DNA of 64,000 bases from JANQIO01 sp043585095 (GTDB taxonomy: Bacteria > Pseudomonadota > Gammaproteobacteria > Pseudomonadales > Halieaceae), in contig CP121321.1 in assembly GCA_043585095.1 (NCBI GenBank), positions 1,674,001 through 1,738,000 of the forward strand, read 5' to 3'. The notes under the pieces are model-generated. The model was given only the letters and a program-made list of their open reading frames with translations. It had not been told where the DNA came from and did not search any database. Each line of letters opens with the position of its first letter. Position 1 is the stretch's first letter. Position numbers and translations under genes: made by a program. Positions 18,243 through 26,728 of this stretch are shown one piece after another.

Positions 18243-18425
18243 CTAGTCGTCGTTGCCGAGCTCGACAACCTTGCGACCACGGTAGAATCCATCAGCCGTA
18301 ATATGATGACGGCGATGCGTTTCTCCGGTTGTTTGGTCAACGGACAGGGTTGCACCCGTCAAGCTGTCGTGGGATCGGCGCATGCCACGGCGGGAGCGCG
18401 TCTTCTTACTCTTTTGTACTGCCAT
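18243..18425 (-). CDS. rpmF: 50S ribosomal protein L32
   Basis: 60 residues, MAVQKSKKTRSRRGMRRSHD, the conserved L32 start. It lacks the four-cysteine zinc ribbon found in some L32 paralogues, as in Escherichia coli. It starts one base after yceD ends and is followed 3 bp later by plsX, the usual rRNA-maturation/lipid operon arrangement. Confidence 0.97.
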   Translation of the reverse strand: MAVQKSKKTRSRRGMRRSHDSLTGATLSVDQTTGETHRRHHITADGFYRGRKVVELGNDD

Positions 18426-18426
18426 C

Positions 18427-18972
18427 TCAATTCTCCTCAGTGTGGCTGGCTTTTAGCTGCTCCAGCACCTTGAACGGGTTATCGCCGTCACTATCTTCCG
18501 ATTCTGGCGGCCGACGATATGCGTCCAGTAACCGTTTACAATCTTCGCTGTCGTGGTAGGACACGACAGGGATTGCCAAAATCAATTCGTCTTCGGCAAG
18601 ACCCCATAAATTCCCCGCCTCACCTGTCACAATCCATGGCTCAAGGCTGGCTGGTAGCTGCTTTGCTGCATCGTCGTCGCCGACAATCGCAACACGATTC
18701 TCAGTTGCCACAGGCAATGCCATAACGCCGAGACAGCGCTGGCAGGTAACTTGCAAGTCAGCACTTACCGCAATATCGACCACGCTGCGGTTCTCTTCGT
18801 CACGGAAAAAACGGCAGCTAACGTTAGCCTGCCCTTCTTGCGACGCTATAAAATCTGCCAGTCTAGGCAGAGACGCGAGCGCCACAACGCCTTGGATATC
18901 GCGCTCACGGATCGCCGCTTTCCGCACATCCAGAGTCTCAGGGAGACGGTCGATAGAGGGCTGTGCTGACAT
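18427..18972 (-). CDS. yceD: YceD (DUF177) large ribosomal RNA accumulation protein
   Basis: 181 residues of the DUF177 family with the conserved CQRCLG pair in the middle (VTCQRCLGVMALP) and an acidic C-terminal half. In Escherichia coli and plants, YceD proteins are needed for 23S rRNA accumulation. It is the first gene of the minus-strand operon yceD-rpmF-plsX-fabD-fabG-acpP-fabF. A near-consensus sigma-70 promoter ends just before the ATG, which would give a leaderless or 3-nt-leader mRNA. Confidence 0.92.
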   Translation of the reverse strand: MSAQPSIDRLPETLDVRKAAIRERDIQGVVALASLPRLADFIASQEGQANVSCRFFRDEENRSVVDIAVSADLQVTCQRCLGVMALPVATENRVAIVGDDDAAKQLPASLEPWIVTGEAGNLWGLAEDELILAIPVVSYHDSEDCKRLLDAYRRPPESEDSDGDNPFKVLEQLKASHTEEN

Positions 18973-18981
18973 AGGCGCGCA

Positions 18982-19010
18982 ATCATAGGGTCGGATTATG
19001 CCCTTGTCAA
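18982..19010 (-). promoter_or_regulatory. Sigma-70 promoter of the yceD-rpmF-plsX-fab operon
   Basis: Minus strand TTGACA (19005-19010), 17-bp spacer, TATGAT (18982-18987). The expected start point near 18975 is only about 3 nt before the yceD ATG at 18972. The rest of the 230-bp yceD-yceF gap shows no gene. Confidence 0.8.
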
Positions 19011-19202
19011 AAAAAATCTTTTAAATACAGGGGGTTCTGAGAGTTTGTTCACCGGCCGGATGACGACCTACGCAAGTCGCCTCTTATGCCGGAAACTCAC
19101 ACGCGGTAAACATTCTCATCAGCGCTGCGGTTTGCGAATCGGGTAGAGACTCGGCTCGAACCTCGGGCATACTCTGGCGCTGGCTTACTAAAAGGCAACT
19201 CG

Positions 19203-19790
19203 ATGCCCAATCCATCAATCGTTCTAGCCTCTGCTTCCCCCTATCGCAAAACGCTTCTGGCGAAACTGGGGCTAAGCTTTAACTGCATTGCTGCTGATAT
19301 CGATGAGTCACCCCACCCGGGCGAAGCACCCGATGTGTTGGCGCAGCGCCTGGCTCAGGAAAAAGCAGAAGCAGTCGCGGGCTCACACCCCAATGCCATT
19401 GTGATCGGCAGCGACCAGGTATGCGCTTGCGGCACAACACTGCTGGGAAAACCCGGGACCGTGTCACGCGCTGAACAGCAACTTCAGCTCAGCAGTGGTA
19501 AATCGCTGACATTCCATACTGGCCTGTGCGTAATAGCACCTACACCGGCGCTGCAAGTCGCTGTGATCGCTACGCGAGTGGACATGCGCGAGTTGAGTGG
19601 GGAAGAAATCAGCGCTTATGTAGCCAGAGATATGCCACGGGATTGTGCAGGAAGCTTCAAGTGGGAGTCGTTAGGGATCGCGCTGTTTGAGCGAATGATC
19701 GGCGATGACCCTACCGCGCTTGAGGGACTGCCTCTAATACGGCTGTCGGCCATGCTCAGAAATCTGGGCATAAACCCCCTATTAATCTGA
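19203..19790 (+). CDS. yceF: Maf-family nucleotide pyrophosphatase, YceF type
   Basis: 195 residues: N-terminal LASASPYRKTLLAKLG, SDQVC with the catalytic aspartate, and the motif CAGSFKWESLGIALFE, which follows the YceF (7-methyl-GTP pyrophosphatase) pattern and not the dTTP/UTP-type Maf. It removes modified nucleotides from the pool. It is divergent from yceD, as in enteric genomes, and converges on rluC with one base between the stops. Confidence 0.9.
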   Translation: MPNPSIVLASASPYRKTLLAKLGLSFNCIAADIDESPHPGEAPDVLAQRLAQEKAEAVAGSHPNAIVIGSDQVCACGTTLLGKPGTVSRAEQQLQLSSGKSLTFHTGLCVIAPTPALQVAVIATRVDMRELSGEEISAYVARDMPRDCAGSFKWESLGIALFERMIGDDPTALEGLPLIRLSAMLRNLGINPLLI

Positions 19791-19791
19791 A

Positions 19792-20739
19792 CTAATTCAA
19801 TGGCTTACGCTGCTTATCTCGAAGCTTTTTTAGCGTGTTCTGCAGCGTCATATCCAGACTGGCATCAGCGACCACGCGCTGCTCTGCTAAACGACACCGC
19901 AGTGAGCGGGCATGCAGGAATAGCTGCTTGAGCGCTAACTCAGAGGTCAACGCCTCACTTGCCGGGTCACCATATTTATCATCTCCTAGAATAGGATGAC
20001 CTGCTTGCAGCGCATGCACGCGTATCTGATGGGTACGACCCGTAATGGGTTTAGCTTCAACAAGCGTTGCTCCGGCGAACCGCTCCAACACCGAAAATTC
20101 GGTGCGCGAGGGCTTGCCCTCCTTATCCACTCTGACAACGCGCTCGCCAGACTGCAGCGTGTTTTTCTTCAAAGGTGCGTCAACGAAGGTGCGCGATGAA
20201 GACCACTTCCCCGACACCAGAGCAATGTAACGCTTATCAACGCCCTCGCCTCGCAGCTGCTTATGCAGTGACTTAAGTGCGGCTGGCTTCCTGGCCACCA
20301 TGATGCAGCCTGACGTGTCTCGATCGAGACGGTGCACGAGTTCCAGAAATCGCTCATCAGGGGCCAACTGTCTCAAGCACTCGATCATGCCAATGCTAAG
20401 GCCGCTGCCGCCGTGCACTGCGAGCCCTGAAGGCTTATTGAATATCCACAATTCAGGGCTTTCATAGATCAACGAGTCTTCCAACAGCCGCGACCATCGC
20501 CTTGGTACGCTCGCGGGAGTAACGCTTTCCGCGGTTCGAATTGGAGGCAAGCGAACGATATCGCCTCTCTTCAATCGATAGTCTGCCTTGGCCCGTCCCT
20601 TGTTGACGCGAACCTCACCCTTACGCAGAGCCTTATAGATCCGCGTTCTGGGCACACCCTTCAACTCGCGCAGCAGGAAGTTGTCCAAACGCTGCCCGAC
20701 ATACTCCGGGGCGACTTCTATAAACTGAACTTGACTCAT
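19792..20739 (-). CDS. rluC: 23S rRNA pseudouridine synthase RluC
   Basis: 315 residues from ATG 20739, chosen over an in-frame upstream start because AAGGA lies 5 nt before it. N-terminal S4 RNA-binding domain (QRLDNFLLRELKGVPRTRIYKALRKGEVRVN), then the RluA-type catalytic domain with the aspartate in HRLDRDTSG. Known target: U955, U2504 and U2580 of 23S rRNA. It is divergent from rne, the conserved gammaproteobacterial arrangement, which supports RluC over RluD. Confidence 0.93.
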   Translation of the reverse strand: MSQVQFIEVAPEYVGQRLDNFLLRELKGVPRTRIYKALRKGEVRVNKGRAKADYRLKRGDIVRLPPIRTAESVTPASVPRRWSRLLEDSLIYESPELWIFNKPSGLAVHGGSGLSIGMIECLRQLAPDERFLELVHRLDRDTSGCIMVARKPAALKSLHKQLRGEGVDKRYIALVSGKWSSSRTFVDAPLKKNTLQSGERVVRVDKEGKPSRTEFSVLERFAGATLVEAKPITGRTHQIRVHALQAGHPILGDDKYGDPASEALTSELALKQLFLHARSLRCRLAEQRVVADASLDMTLQNTLKKLRDKQRKPLN

Positions 20740-20751
20740 AAATCCTTGTAA

Positions 20752-20780
20752 TTGAAGCACTTAAGTTTCGGTGCTATAGT
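20752..20780 (+). promoter_or_regulatory. Candidate sigma-70 promoter of rne
   Basis: Plus strand TTGAAG (20752-20757), 17-bp spacer, TATAGT (20775-20780), just outside the rluC start. Transcription from here would give rne a leader of about 865 nt. Confidence 0.6.
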
Positions 20781-21652
20781 CCCGCGGTGATTTGGGAAGG
20801 CCACTGATCCCGCGCAGGCTCAGCGTAATGCGCGTCGTGCGGATCCTGTGTCGAATGCCTGTAGAAAGACTGCTGCGCAGTTAACCAGTTCATTACGGCG
20901 ATTGATAGTCGCAGTGGTGAGAAAGGTCCGGCGGTTTCACATGACGCAGGACGGGCCAGCATCAAAATGAGTCCGACCCGAAAAGATGTTCACGACCATC
21001 GCCTGGCGTGGTCACGGGATGGAGCAAATCGATTTATCGACTTTGCTGCATCTCCTGAAAGTTCCAGGCACATAGTAGGCATCTCGCAGCGCGACAACCG
21101 CGACCGAGTGCCCCAGTACGAAAACGTACGATAACCGCACAGCGTAGGCTGGCGGAAACAGGAAAACGATATTTGCAGCGGAGCGCGCGAGCATCCGTTG
21201 AATGTAGGCCGGAGTGAACTGCATCAGAACGCTGTCAGTCGCCTCATGACACTAGGTCACACTAGGTCGGCAGGGTCACCACGCGGAAGCAACACGAAGC
21301 ACCAGGTTGCCGAAGCGGACCCGCTGCTACAAAAGCGACAGACACGTCACATTGGAAGAATGAGACACAATCGCTGCCAGCAATGCGCCATCAGCTGATG
21401 GGCATACAGGCCTTGCTCGACAACAGGCCAGCGGCGAGGAAACGAGCACAAACGCGCTGAGATCTCGCTGAGAACCGCGCTTTTATGCCCTGCTTAATTT
21501 TCTGCCTTGTACACAAGGCACTGATGCAGTTAGCCGGACAGCCGCAGCAAGGTGCTGCGAGTCCCCTGCCTCACCGTGTTAGCACTGGCTAACGCGCCTG
21601 TCGTTATCCTGAGTCCTCCTACTCGCCGTGCCACCGACAGAGTGTGGTACTT
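20781..21652 (+). promoter_or_regulatory. Long rne 5' leader with three hairpins near the start codon
   Basis: No protein gene is supported in these 870 bp. Shortly before the rne start come three clean stem-loops: 21503-21520 (TGCCTTGT/ACAAGGCA), 21543-21559 (CGCAGCA-AGG-TGCTGCG) and 21578-21593 (GTTAGC-ACTG-GCTAAC). RNase E is known in enteric bacteria to autoregulate by cutting its own structured leader; the same role is inferred here. A 10-bp direct repeat CACTAGGTC(A/G) lies near 21247-21266. Confidence 0.6.
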
Positions 21653-24600
21653 ATGAAGAAAATGCTTATCAATGCAACACAGCCTGAAGAGCTGCGTGTT
21701 GCCATGGTCGACGGTCAACGCCTGTATGACCTCGATATCGAAAACCGAACCCGCGTTCAGAAGAAAGCCAATATCTATAAAGGCAAAATAACGCGCGTCG
21801 AGCCCAGTCTCGAGGCAGCCTTTGTGGAATTCGGCGCAGAGCGTCATGGCTTCTTGCCGATGAAGGAAATCGCTCGCGAGTACTTCAAGAAAGGCAGCAG
21901 CGGCGAAGGCCGGCCACGCATTAAGGATGTGGTAAAAGAAGGCACTGAAATTCTAGTGCAGGTGGACAAGGAAGAGCGTGGCAACAAAGGCGCCGCCTTA
22001 ACCAGCTTTATCAGCCTTGCCGGGCGCTACATGGTGCTGATGCCCAATAATCCTCGCGCCGGCGGGATTTCACGGCGTATCGAGGGTGATGAGCGCAACG
22101 AACTGCGCGATGCGCTGGCCGCACTTGAAATTCCCAACGGTATGGGCGTCATTATCCGCACCGCGGGAATTGGCCGCAGCAGTGACGAGCTGCAGTGGGA
22201 CCTTAACTACCTGCTGCAATTGTGGGACGCCGTTAAAGAAGCGGGTGAGGAGGAATCCGCACCCTCTTTGCTGCTACAAGAGAGCAACGTAATTATTCGC
22301 GCTATCCGGGATTACCTGCGAGATGACATCGACCAGGTTCTAATCGACGCGCCGGAGGCGCATCAGCACGCGCTGAATTTTGTTACCCACGTGATGCCTC
22401 AATACAAGAATCGAATCCGTATGTACGAGGATTCGATCCCCATGTTCAACCGCTTCCAGATCGAGAGCCAAATCGAAACAGCCTTCCAGCGTGAAGTGCG
22501 CCTGCCCTCTGGCGGGTCAATTGTTATCGATCCCACTGAAGCCATGATTTCTATCGACATCAACTCAGCCCGCTCTACCAAGGGCAGTGATATCGAAGAA
22601 ACCGCCACAAAGACCAATCTTGAGGCCGCTGACGAAATCGCCAGGCAGCTTCGTCTGCGCGACATGGGCGGGCTCGTCGTTATCGACTTCATCGATATGA
22701 TGGCGGCAAAGAACCAGCGCGCGGTAGAAAATCGTGTCCGCGATGCCTTGAAAATCGACCGCGCCCGGGTACAGGTTGGCAAAATCAGTCGCTTCGGCTT
22801 ACTGGAAATGTCACGCCAGCGCCTGCGCCCCTCTCTGGGTGAGACCAGCGCCATCGTCTGCCCACGCTGTAGTGGACAAGGCACGATTCGCGACACCAAA
22901 TCACTAGCACTTTCCATACTGCGCCTGCTTGAAGAAGAGGCCATCAAGGATCGCTCGGCAGAGGTGCGCGCCGTTGTCCCCGTGCCGGTGGCGACCTACC
23001 TGCTGAATGAAAAGCGCGAGGCTATCGCGGATATCGAAAAACTGACCAAGGTGCGCGTTGTGGTTCTGGCTAATCCCACCATGGACACGCCGCATTTCGA
23101 AGTCGAGCGCCTACGAGACGACCAGGTTGTCGAGCGCAAGGACCTGTCGTTTGAAATTGATCTGGCACCGGAAGAGCCAGAGGTGCCCGCCGACGAGCCG
23201 ACTGACGTGCAGCAGGAACGCGCGGCAGTGCAAGGCATCGCTCCACAAGGGCCTGCGCCGGAACCTGCGCCAGCCGCGGAGCCTGAAGCACCTAAGCACC
23301 GTGCCGAGCCTGAATTGGCGCGCGAGGAAAGGCCAGCACCAAAGGCCAAACCAGGGCTGATTACTCGGCTCGTTAGCTGGCTGTCAGGTGAAAGTGAAGC
23401 TGCGGCAGCAGAAACGCAGCAGCAGGAAGCCGAAAACAAAAAGGCTGATAGCAGTCGAGAAAATGGCGACCGGAATCAGCAGAACCGTAACCGTAATCGT
23501 CGCCGTGGCGGCCGCGGCCGCAAACGTAACGACGGCAACAGCAACAATCAGCGCAATGCGAATAGTCGTCAGCAATCACAGAGTCGGGATAGTGGCTCTG
23601 CTGAAGAGACTAAAGCCGCGGAAAAGCCAGAAAAAGCTGAAGGCGACAATCAAGAGCGCAGCGGTGAAGGCAATCGCCGTCGTCGTAGAGGCGGCCGCAA
23701 CCGTCGCCGCGGCGAAGGGCGTGACGAGGCTCAACGGCAGGATCAGAAAGCCGCCAGCCCTGGCTCCGATGATACAGCTGATGACAGTACCGGCAATTCC
23801 GATAGCGATGAAAGTAATGGATCGCGCGAACAGAATGCCAAGCCTCGTAAACGGCCGAGTGACCAACGTGGCTCTGACAAGCCGCGTCGACGTCGTCGTG
23901 GCAAGCGCTCTGACCAGGCTGACGATGCGACCGCAGCGACAGCTGCCGCAGACTCGGAATCCACCGCTGTCGAGACCCCATCGACCTCAAGCGCGGAGGC
24001 AACACCACAAACGACGCCGCAAGCTACTTTGAACGGCGCCACAGATACAGCTGCGAAGGATGGCGAGCTTCAGAGCTCTCCTGAAACGCCGGCAGAGCCA
24101 ATTCAAGACACGCCGGAACCAGCGCGCGGGCAAACTGAGGAGCCTTCAGCAGCAATAGAGGAGCCTTCAGCGGCAATGAAAGAGCCTTCAGCGGCAACAG
24201 AGGAGCCCTCAGCCGCAACAAAAGAGCCTTCAGCGGCAATGGAAGAGCCCTCAGCGGAAATAAAAGAGCCTTCAGCGGCATCAGAAGAGCCTTCAGCGGC
24301 AACAAAAGAGCCTTCAGCGGCATCAAAAGCATCTGAGCCAGTGGCGGTAGAATCTGACAACGCCGATGATAACGAAGACGCAACCTACACCAGCGCCCCG
24401 GACGATACGGCGGTCGTAGCTGATGATGGGGCTGATGAAATCGCTGATCAAGTCTCTGAAAAGCCTCTCGAGCAATCGGACACCGCAATGAAAGCAGAGT
24501 CGGATAGCGCCAGCGTCGAGCGTGCCAAGAACGACCCACGTATCGCGCCGAAACCCGTTGCTGAAGTTGTTATCGACACGGGCACCATTACGCTGTTCAC

Positions 24601-24685
24601 CGATGACGTTGCACCACCCGTTCAACCGACACGGGTTGCTCCACCGCGAGCGCCAAACGATCCTCGGGGACCCGCAAGCCCCTGA
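21653..24685 (+). CDS. rne: Ribonuclease E
   Basis: 1010 residues starting MKKMLINATQPEELRVA, like the Escherichia coli protein; I use ATG 21653 over a GTG three codons upstream. The N-terminal half (to about 510) is catalytic: S1 domain, 5'-sensor, DNase I-like domain with IDIN and VVIDFIDM aspartates, and the zinc-link CPRC. The C-terminal half is unstructured, with arginine-rich RNA-binding patches (NRNRRRGGRGRKR, RRRRRGGRNRRRG, RRRRRGKRS) and an acidic, alanine-rich tail. It is the endonuclease of mRNA decay and tRNA/rRNA processing and the degradosome scaffold. Oddity: nine heptad repeats of EPSAAxE/K at 24140-24328. Confidence 0.97.
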   Translation: MKKMLINATQPEELRVAMVDGQRLYDLDIENRTRVQKKANIYKGKITRVEPSLEAAFVEFGAERHGFLPMKEIAREYFKKGSSGEGRPRIKDVVKEGTEILVQVDKEERGNKGAALTSFISLAGRYMVLMPNNPRAGGISRRIEGDERNELRDALAALEIPNGMGVIIRTAGIGRSSDELQWDLNYLLQLWDAVKEAGEEESAPSLLLQESNVIIRAIRDYLRDDIDQVLIDAPEAHQHALNFVTHVMPQYKNRIRMYEDSIPMFNRFQIESQIETAFQREVRLPSGGSIVIDPTEAMISIDINSARSTKGSDIEETATKTNLEAADEIARQLRLRDMGGLVVIDFIDMMAAKNQRAVENRVRDALKIDRARVQVGKISRFGLLEMSRQRLRPSLGETSAIVCPRCSGQGTIRDTKSLALSILRLLEEEAIKDRSAEVRAVVPVPVATYLLNEKREAIADIEKLTKVRVVVLANPTMDTPHFEVERLRDDQVVERKDLSFEIDLAPEEPEVPADEPTDVQQERAAVQGIAPQGPAPEPAPAAEPEAPKHRAEPELAREERPAPKAKPGLITRLVSWLSGESEAAAAETQQQEAENKKADSSRENGDRNQQNRNRNRRRGGRGRKRNDGNSNNQRNANSRQQSQSRDSGSAEETKAAEKPEKAEGDNQERSGEGNRRRRRGGRNRRRGEGRDEAQRQDQKAASPGSDDTADDSTGNSDSDESNGSREQNAKPRKRPSDQRGSDKPRRRRRGKRSDQADDATAATAAADSESTAVETPSTSSAEATPQTTPQATLNGATDTAAKDGELQSSPETPAEPIQDTPEPARGQTEEPSAAIEEPSAAMKEPSAATEEPSAATKEPSAAMEEPSAEIKEPSAASEEPSAATKEPSAASKASEPVAVESDNADDNEDATYTSAPDDTAVVADDGADEIADQVSEKPLEQSDTAMKAESDSASVERAKNDPRIAPKPVAEVVIDTGTITLFTDDVAPPVQPTRVAPPRAPNDPRGPASP
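24140..24328 (+). repeat. Nine 21-bp tandem repeats inside rne
   Basis: Codes for nine units of E-P-S-A-A-x-E/K (sixth unit EPSAEIK) in the disordered tail of RNase E. The core GAGCCTTCAGCGGCA is almost unchanged between units, while the last two codons vary and alternate glutamate with lysine. Low synonymous divergence points to recent slippage expansion. Confidence 0.95.
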
Positions 24686-24699
24686 GCATGCTTTGGCGC

Positions 24700-24727
24700 T
24701 TGTGCCCTCAGGACAGAGCGGTATAAT
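24700..24727 (+). promoter_or_regulatory. Promoter of tRNA-Ser(UGA)
   Basis: TTGTGC (24700-24705), 16-bp spacer, TATAAT (24722-24727, exact -10). Between it and the tRNA lies a compact palindrome AGCGGGG-T-CCCCGCT (24741-24755) that may mark the 5' leader for processing. Confidence 0.75.
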
Positions 24728-24763
24728 GCCGCCGCTGTCCAGCGGGGTCCCCGCTGACACACT

Positions 24764-24853
24764 GGTGGGCTGGCTGAGCGGTCGAAAGCGGCGGTCTTGA
24801 AAACCGTTGAGGGTTTATCCCCTCCCGGGGTTCGAATCCCTGGCCCACCGCCA
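24764..24853 (+). tRNA. tRNA-Ser, anticodon UGA
   Basis: 90-nt class II tRNA: acceptor GGTGGGC/GCCCACC, anticodon loop CTTGAAA (anticodon TGA), long variable arm, GGTTCGAATCC T-arm and encoded CCA. It has its own promoter and terminator. Confidence 0.97.
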
Positions 24854-24859
24854 ATCCCA

Positions 24860-24890
24860 AACGGGGGCTGTTTCAGCCCCCGTTTTTTTT
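24860..24890 (+). terminator. Terminator of tRNA-Ser(UGA)
   Basis: AACGGGGGCTG, loop TTT, CAGCCCCCGTT followed by T8. A strong GC stem and T run 7 bp after the tRNA. Confidence 0.93.
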
Positions 24891-25048
24891 GCTTCAATTT
24901 TCAGCACCCTAAATCCATGCGGCAGGAGCTCGATATACCTTTATTCCGCTGGGAACCCACCCCATTACTGGTGGTCTTACGCAATCAGGACAGCTACCAT
25001 ACGTTGTTAGTAAGGTGTGTAACGCGTAGGGTCTGTGCGTTGCTAAAC

Positions 25049-25077
25049 CTTGAATTAAGCCTGTGTGCCCCTATTAT
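25049..25077 (+). promoter_or_regulatory. Promoter of yccA with overlapping sigma-70 and sigma-32 features
   Basis: TTGAAT (25050-25055), 16 bp, TATTAT (25072-25077) fits sigma-70. The same bases read CTTGAAT-N12-CCCCTATT (25049-25075), close to the RpoH consensus. It is about 100 nt before the yccA start. The remainder of 24891-25184 shows no gene. Confidence 0.6.
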
Positions 25078-25184
25078 TTCCAGTGAAGTTTGTCACCGGC
25101 AAAGCTGGGACGCATCGACTGCTAAACCGACCGCAAAACCAAACAAAACCGGGTATACAAACCGCGTTTTGAGGAGTAACGAGA

Positions 25185-25868
25185 ATGGAAGAGAAAAGCC
25201 TGTTTGACGCTCAGACGGCACGCTCCGGAGGCGTGGACTCGATCCTCGCGACCAATCGTGTTCTCAAGAATACCTACCTGCTACTTAGCATGACGCTATT
25301 GTTCAGCGCGATGACCGCCGGTCTATCGATGGCGCTGAATCTGTCGCACATGGCGGCGCTGATGCTGACGCTGGTCGGCTTTGGGCTTTTGTTTGTGGTT
25401 AACGCCACGGCGAACAGCGGCAAGGGTATTGTCGCCGTGTTTGCTTTCACCGGCGTTATGGGGGCCGCACTGGGACCCATGCTAAACGCTTATTTGGCTC
25501 TGCCGAACGGACCGTCCCTGGTGATGCAGGCGCTTGGTGGAACAGCTATCGTGTTCTTCGGCCTGTCTGGCTATGCGCTCACCACTCGCAAGGACTTTTC
25601 TTATATGGGTGGTTTCCTGATCGTGGGTTTGCTAGTGGCCGTTGTTGCATCCATAGCAAACATTTTTCTGGCCATACCCGCGCTGTCGCTGACCATTTCC
25701 GCGGCAGTTGTGTTGATCATGTCAGGACTAATCCTGTTTGATACCAGCCGCATCGTAAACGGGGGCGAGACCAACTATATCCGCGCAACCGTTGCGCTTT
25801 ACCTGGATATCTACAACCTGTTCGTACACCTTCTCCACCTGCTAGGTGCTTTTGGTGGCGACGACTAA
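25185..25868 (+). CDS. yccA: Bax inhibitor-1/YccA family membrane protein
   Basis: 227 residues with seven closely packed hydrophobic segments, starting MEEKSLFDAQTARSGGV and ending in the conserved IYNLFVHLLHLLGAFGGDD. In Escherichia coli, YccA is an inner-membrane protein that is both substrate and modulator of the FtsH protease; eukaryotic relatives act as pH-sensitive calcium leaks. GAGGAG precedes the ATG. It is monocistronic, with a terminator at 25910. Its promoter has a heat-shock look, fitting a role in membrane protein quality control (inference). Confidence 0.9.
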   Translation: MEEKSLFDAQTARSGGVDSILATNRVLKNTYLLLSMTLLFSAMTAGLSMALNLSHMAALMLTLVGFGLLFVVNATANSGKGIVAVFAFTGVMGAALGPMLNAYLALPNGPSLVMQALGGTAIVFFGLSGYALTTRKDFSYMGGFLIVGLLVAVVASIANIFLAIPALSLTISAAVVLIMSGLILFDTSRIVNGGETNYIRATVALYLDIYNLFVHLLHLLGAFGGDD

Positions 25869-25909
25869 AGCGTACAACCTGGCAGCGGATTTACAACGGA
25901 CATTCTGGA

Positions 25910-25935
25910 AGCCCTGGTAGCACCGGGGCTTTTTT
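25910..25935 (+). terminator. Terminator of yccA
   Basis: AGCCCTGG (25910-25917), loop TAGCA, CCGGGGCT (25923-25930) with one G-T pair, followed by TTTTT. Confidence 0.85.
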
Positions 25936-25970
25936 GTTTCTGCTGACCCAAACTCGGTTACCCTTGCGCA

Positions 25971-26366
25971 ATGAAGTTTTCAATTCTCATCCTGTCATCA
26001 CCCGCCGATGTATTCGCCGGCGATACCGCATGGCAGTATGCGCAAGCCGTGCTGCGTAACGGCCATGAGTTGTATCGCGTATTTTTTTACGCCGACGGCA
26101 CTCACCACGGCAACGGTTTGAACGTGTCCGCCCAGGACGCCCCGAACAACGTCGAGCGCTGGGCATCACTGGCAACTGATTACAGCGTGGATCTAGTCCT
26201 GTGCATTGCCTCCGCCGCCAGCCGAGGGGTGCTGGATCAGTCTGAAGCTCGGCGTCACGAACGACAGGGGTTCAGCATGCATCCAGCGTTCACGCTATCC
26301 GGTTTAGGGCAGCTAGCTGATGCGCAGCTGAATAGCGACAGGCTGCTTACCTTCGGCGGGCGATAA
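25971..26366 (+). CDS. tusD: Sulfurtransferase TusD
   Basis: 131 residues of the DsrE fold with the active cysteine Cys78 in DLVLCIASAASRGV, matching the known TusD cysteine. In the TusBCD complex it accepts persulfide sulfur from TusA and passes it to TusE for 2-thiolation of the wobble uridine of tRNA Lys, Glu and Gln by MnmA. Its stop overlaps the tusC start. Sulfur-oxidising DsrE is an alternative, but no dsr genes are present and the 4-gene order is that of tus. Confidence 0.94.
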   Translation: MKFSILILSSPADVFAGDTAWQYAQAVLRNGHELYRVFFYADGTHHGNGLNVSAQDAPNNVERWASLATDYSVDLVLCIASAASRGVLDQSEARRHERQGFSMHPAFTLSGLGQLADAQLNSDRLLTFGGR

Positions 26367-26728
26367 TGCAGACCCAGAAGACCTTATTGATCTACAGACA
26401 GCCGCCCTACCATGCCAAAGGCGTTAAGGCCGGCATTGATTTAGCAATGGGCTATGCGGCTTTTAACATGTCGCCCAGCCTGCTGTTCATGCACGACGGC
26501 GTATGGCAGCTGGTACCCGAACACCAGGGACAGGCCATCGAAGTAAAGAGCGTAGAAAAAGCGCTTAGTGCCCTGCCGCTATACGACATCGATGACTGGT
26601 ATGTCGATATACCATCCCTGATAGAGCGCAATTTGCAGCTGGAAGATTTACAACACGCACCCAAGCCACTGGCGGCCGATGCTTTTGCCGATTTTCTGGC
26701 TGGCTTCGATCAGGTGCTGATGTTCTGA
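26366..26728 (+). CDS. tusC: TusC, subunit of the tRNA 2-thiolation relay
   Basis: 120 residues of the DsrF family. It begins after a one-base overlap with tusD and overlaps tusB by one base, so the three are expected to be made in equal amounts, matching their hexameric complex. It has the pattern RQPPYHAKGVKAGIDLAMGYAAF of TusC, and it lacks the catalytic cysteine, as expected for this non-catalytic subunit. Confidence 0.92.
   Translation: MQTQKTLLIYRQPPYHAKGVKAGIDLAMGYAAFNMSPSLLFMHDGVWQLVPEHQGQAIEVKSVEKALSALPLYDIDDWYVDIPSLIERNLQLEDLQHAPKPLAADAFADFLAGFDQVLMF

Noticed and set aside
20860..21000. RNase P RNA-like GAAAGGTCCGG motif upstream of rne
   Set aside because: The other universally conserved RNase P blocks (such as ACAGAA near the 3' end) are missing, and pairing does not fit.
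24140..24328. CRISPR-like regular repeats
   Set aside because: Units are contiguous with no spacers and encode an in-frame protein repeat in rne.
24103..24360. Minus-strand frame of AEGSS-type repeats opposite rne
   Set aside because: It is the antisense reading of the rne heptad repeat; repetitive GC-rich DNA keeps several frames open. No ribosome site or family match.
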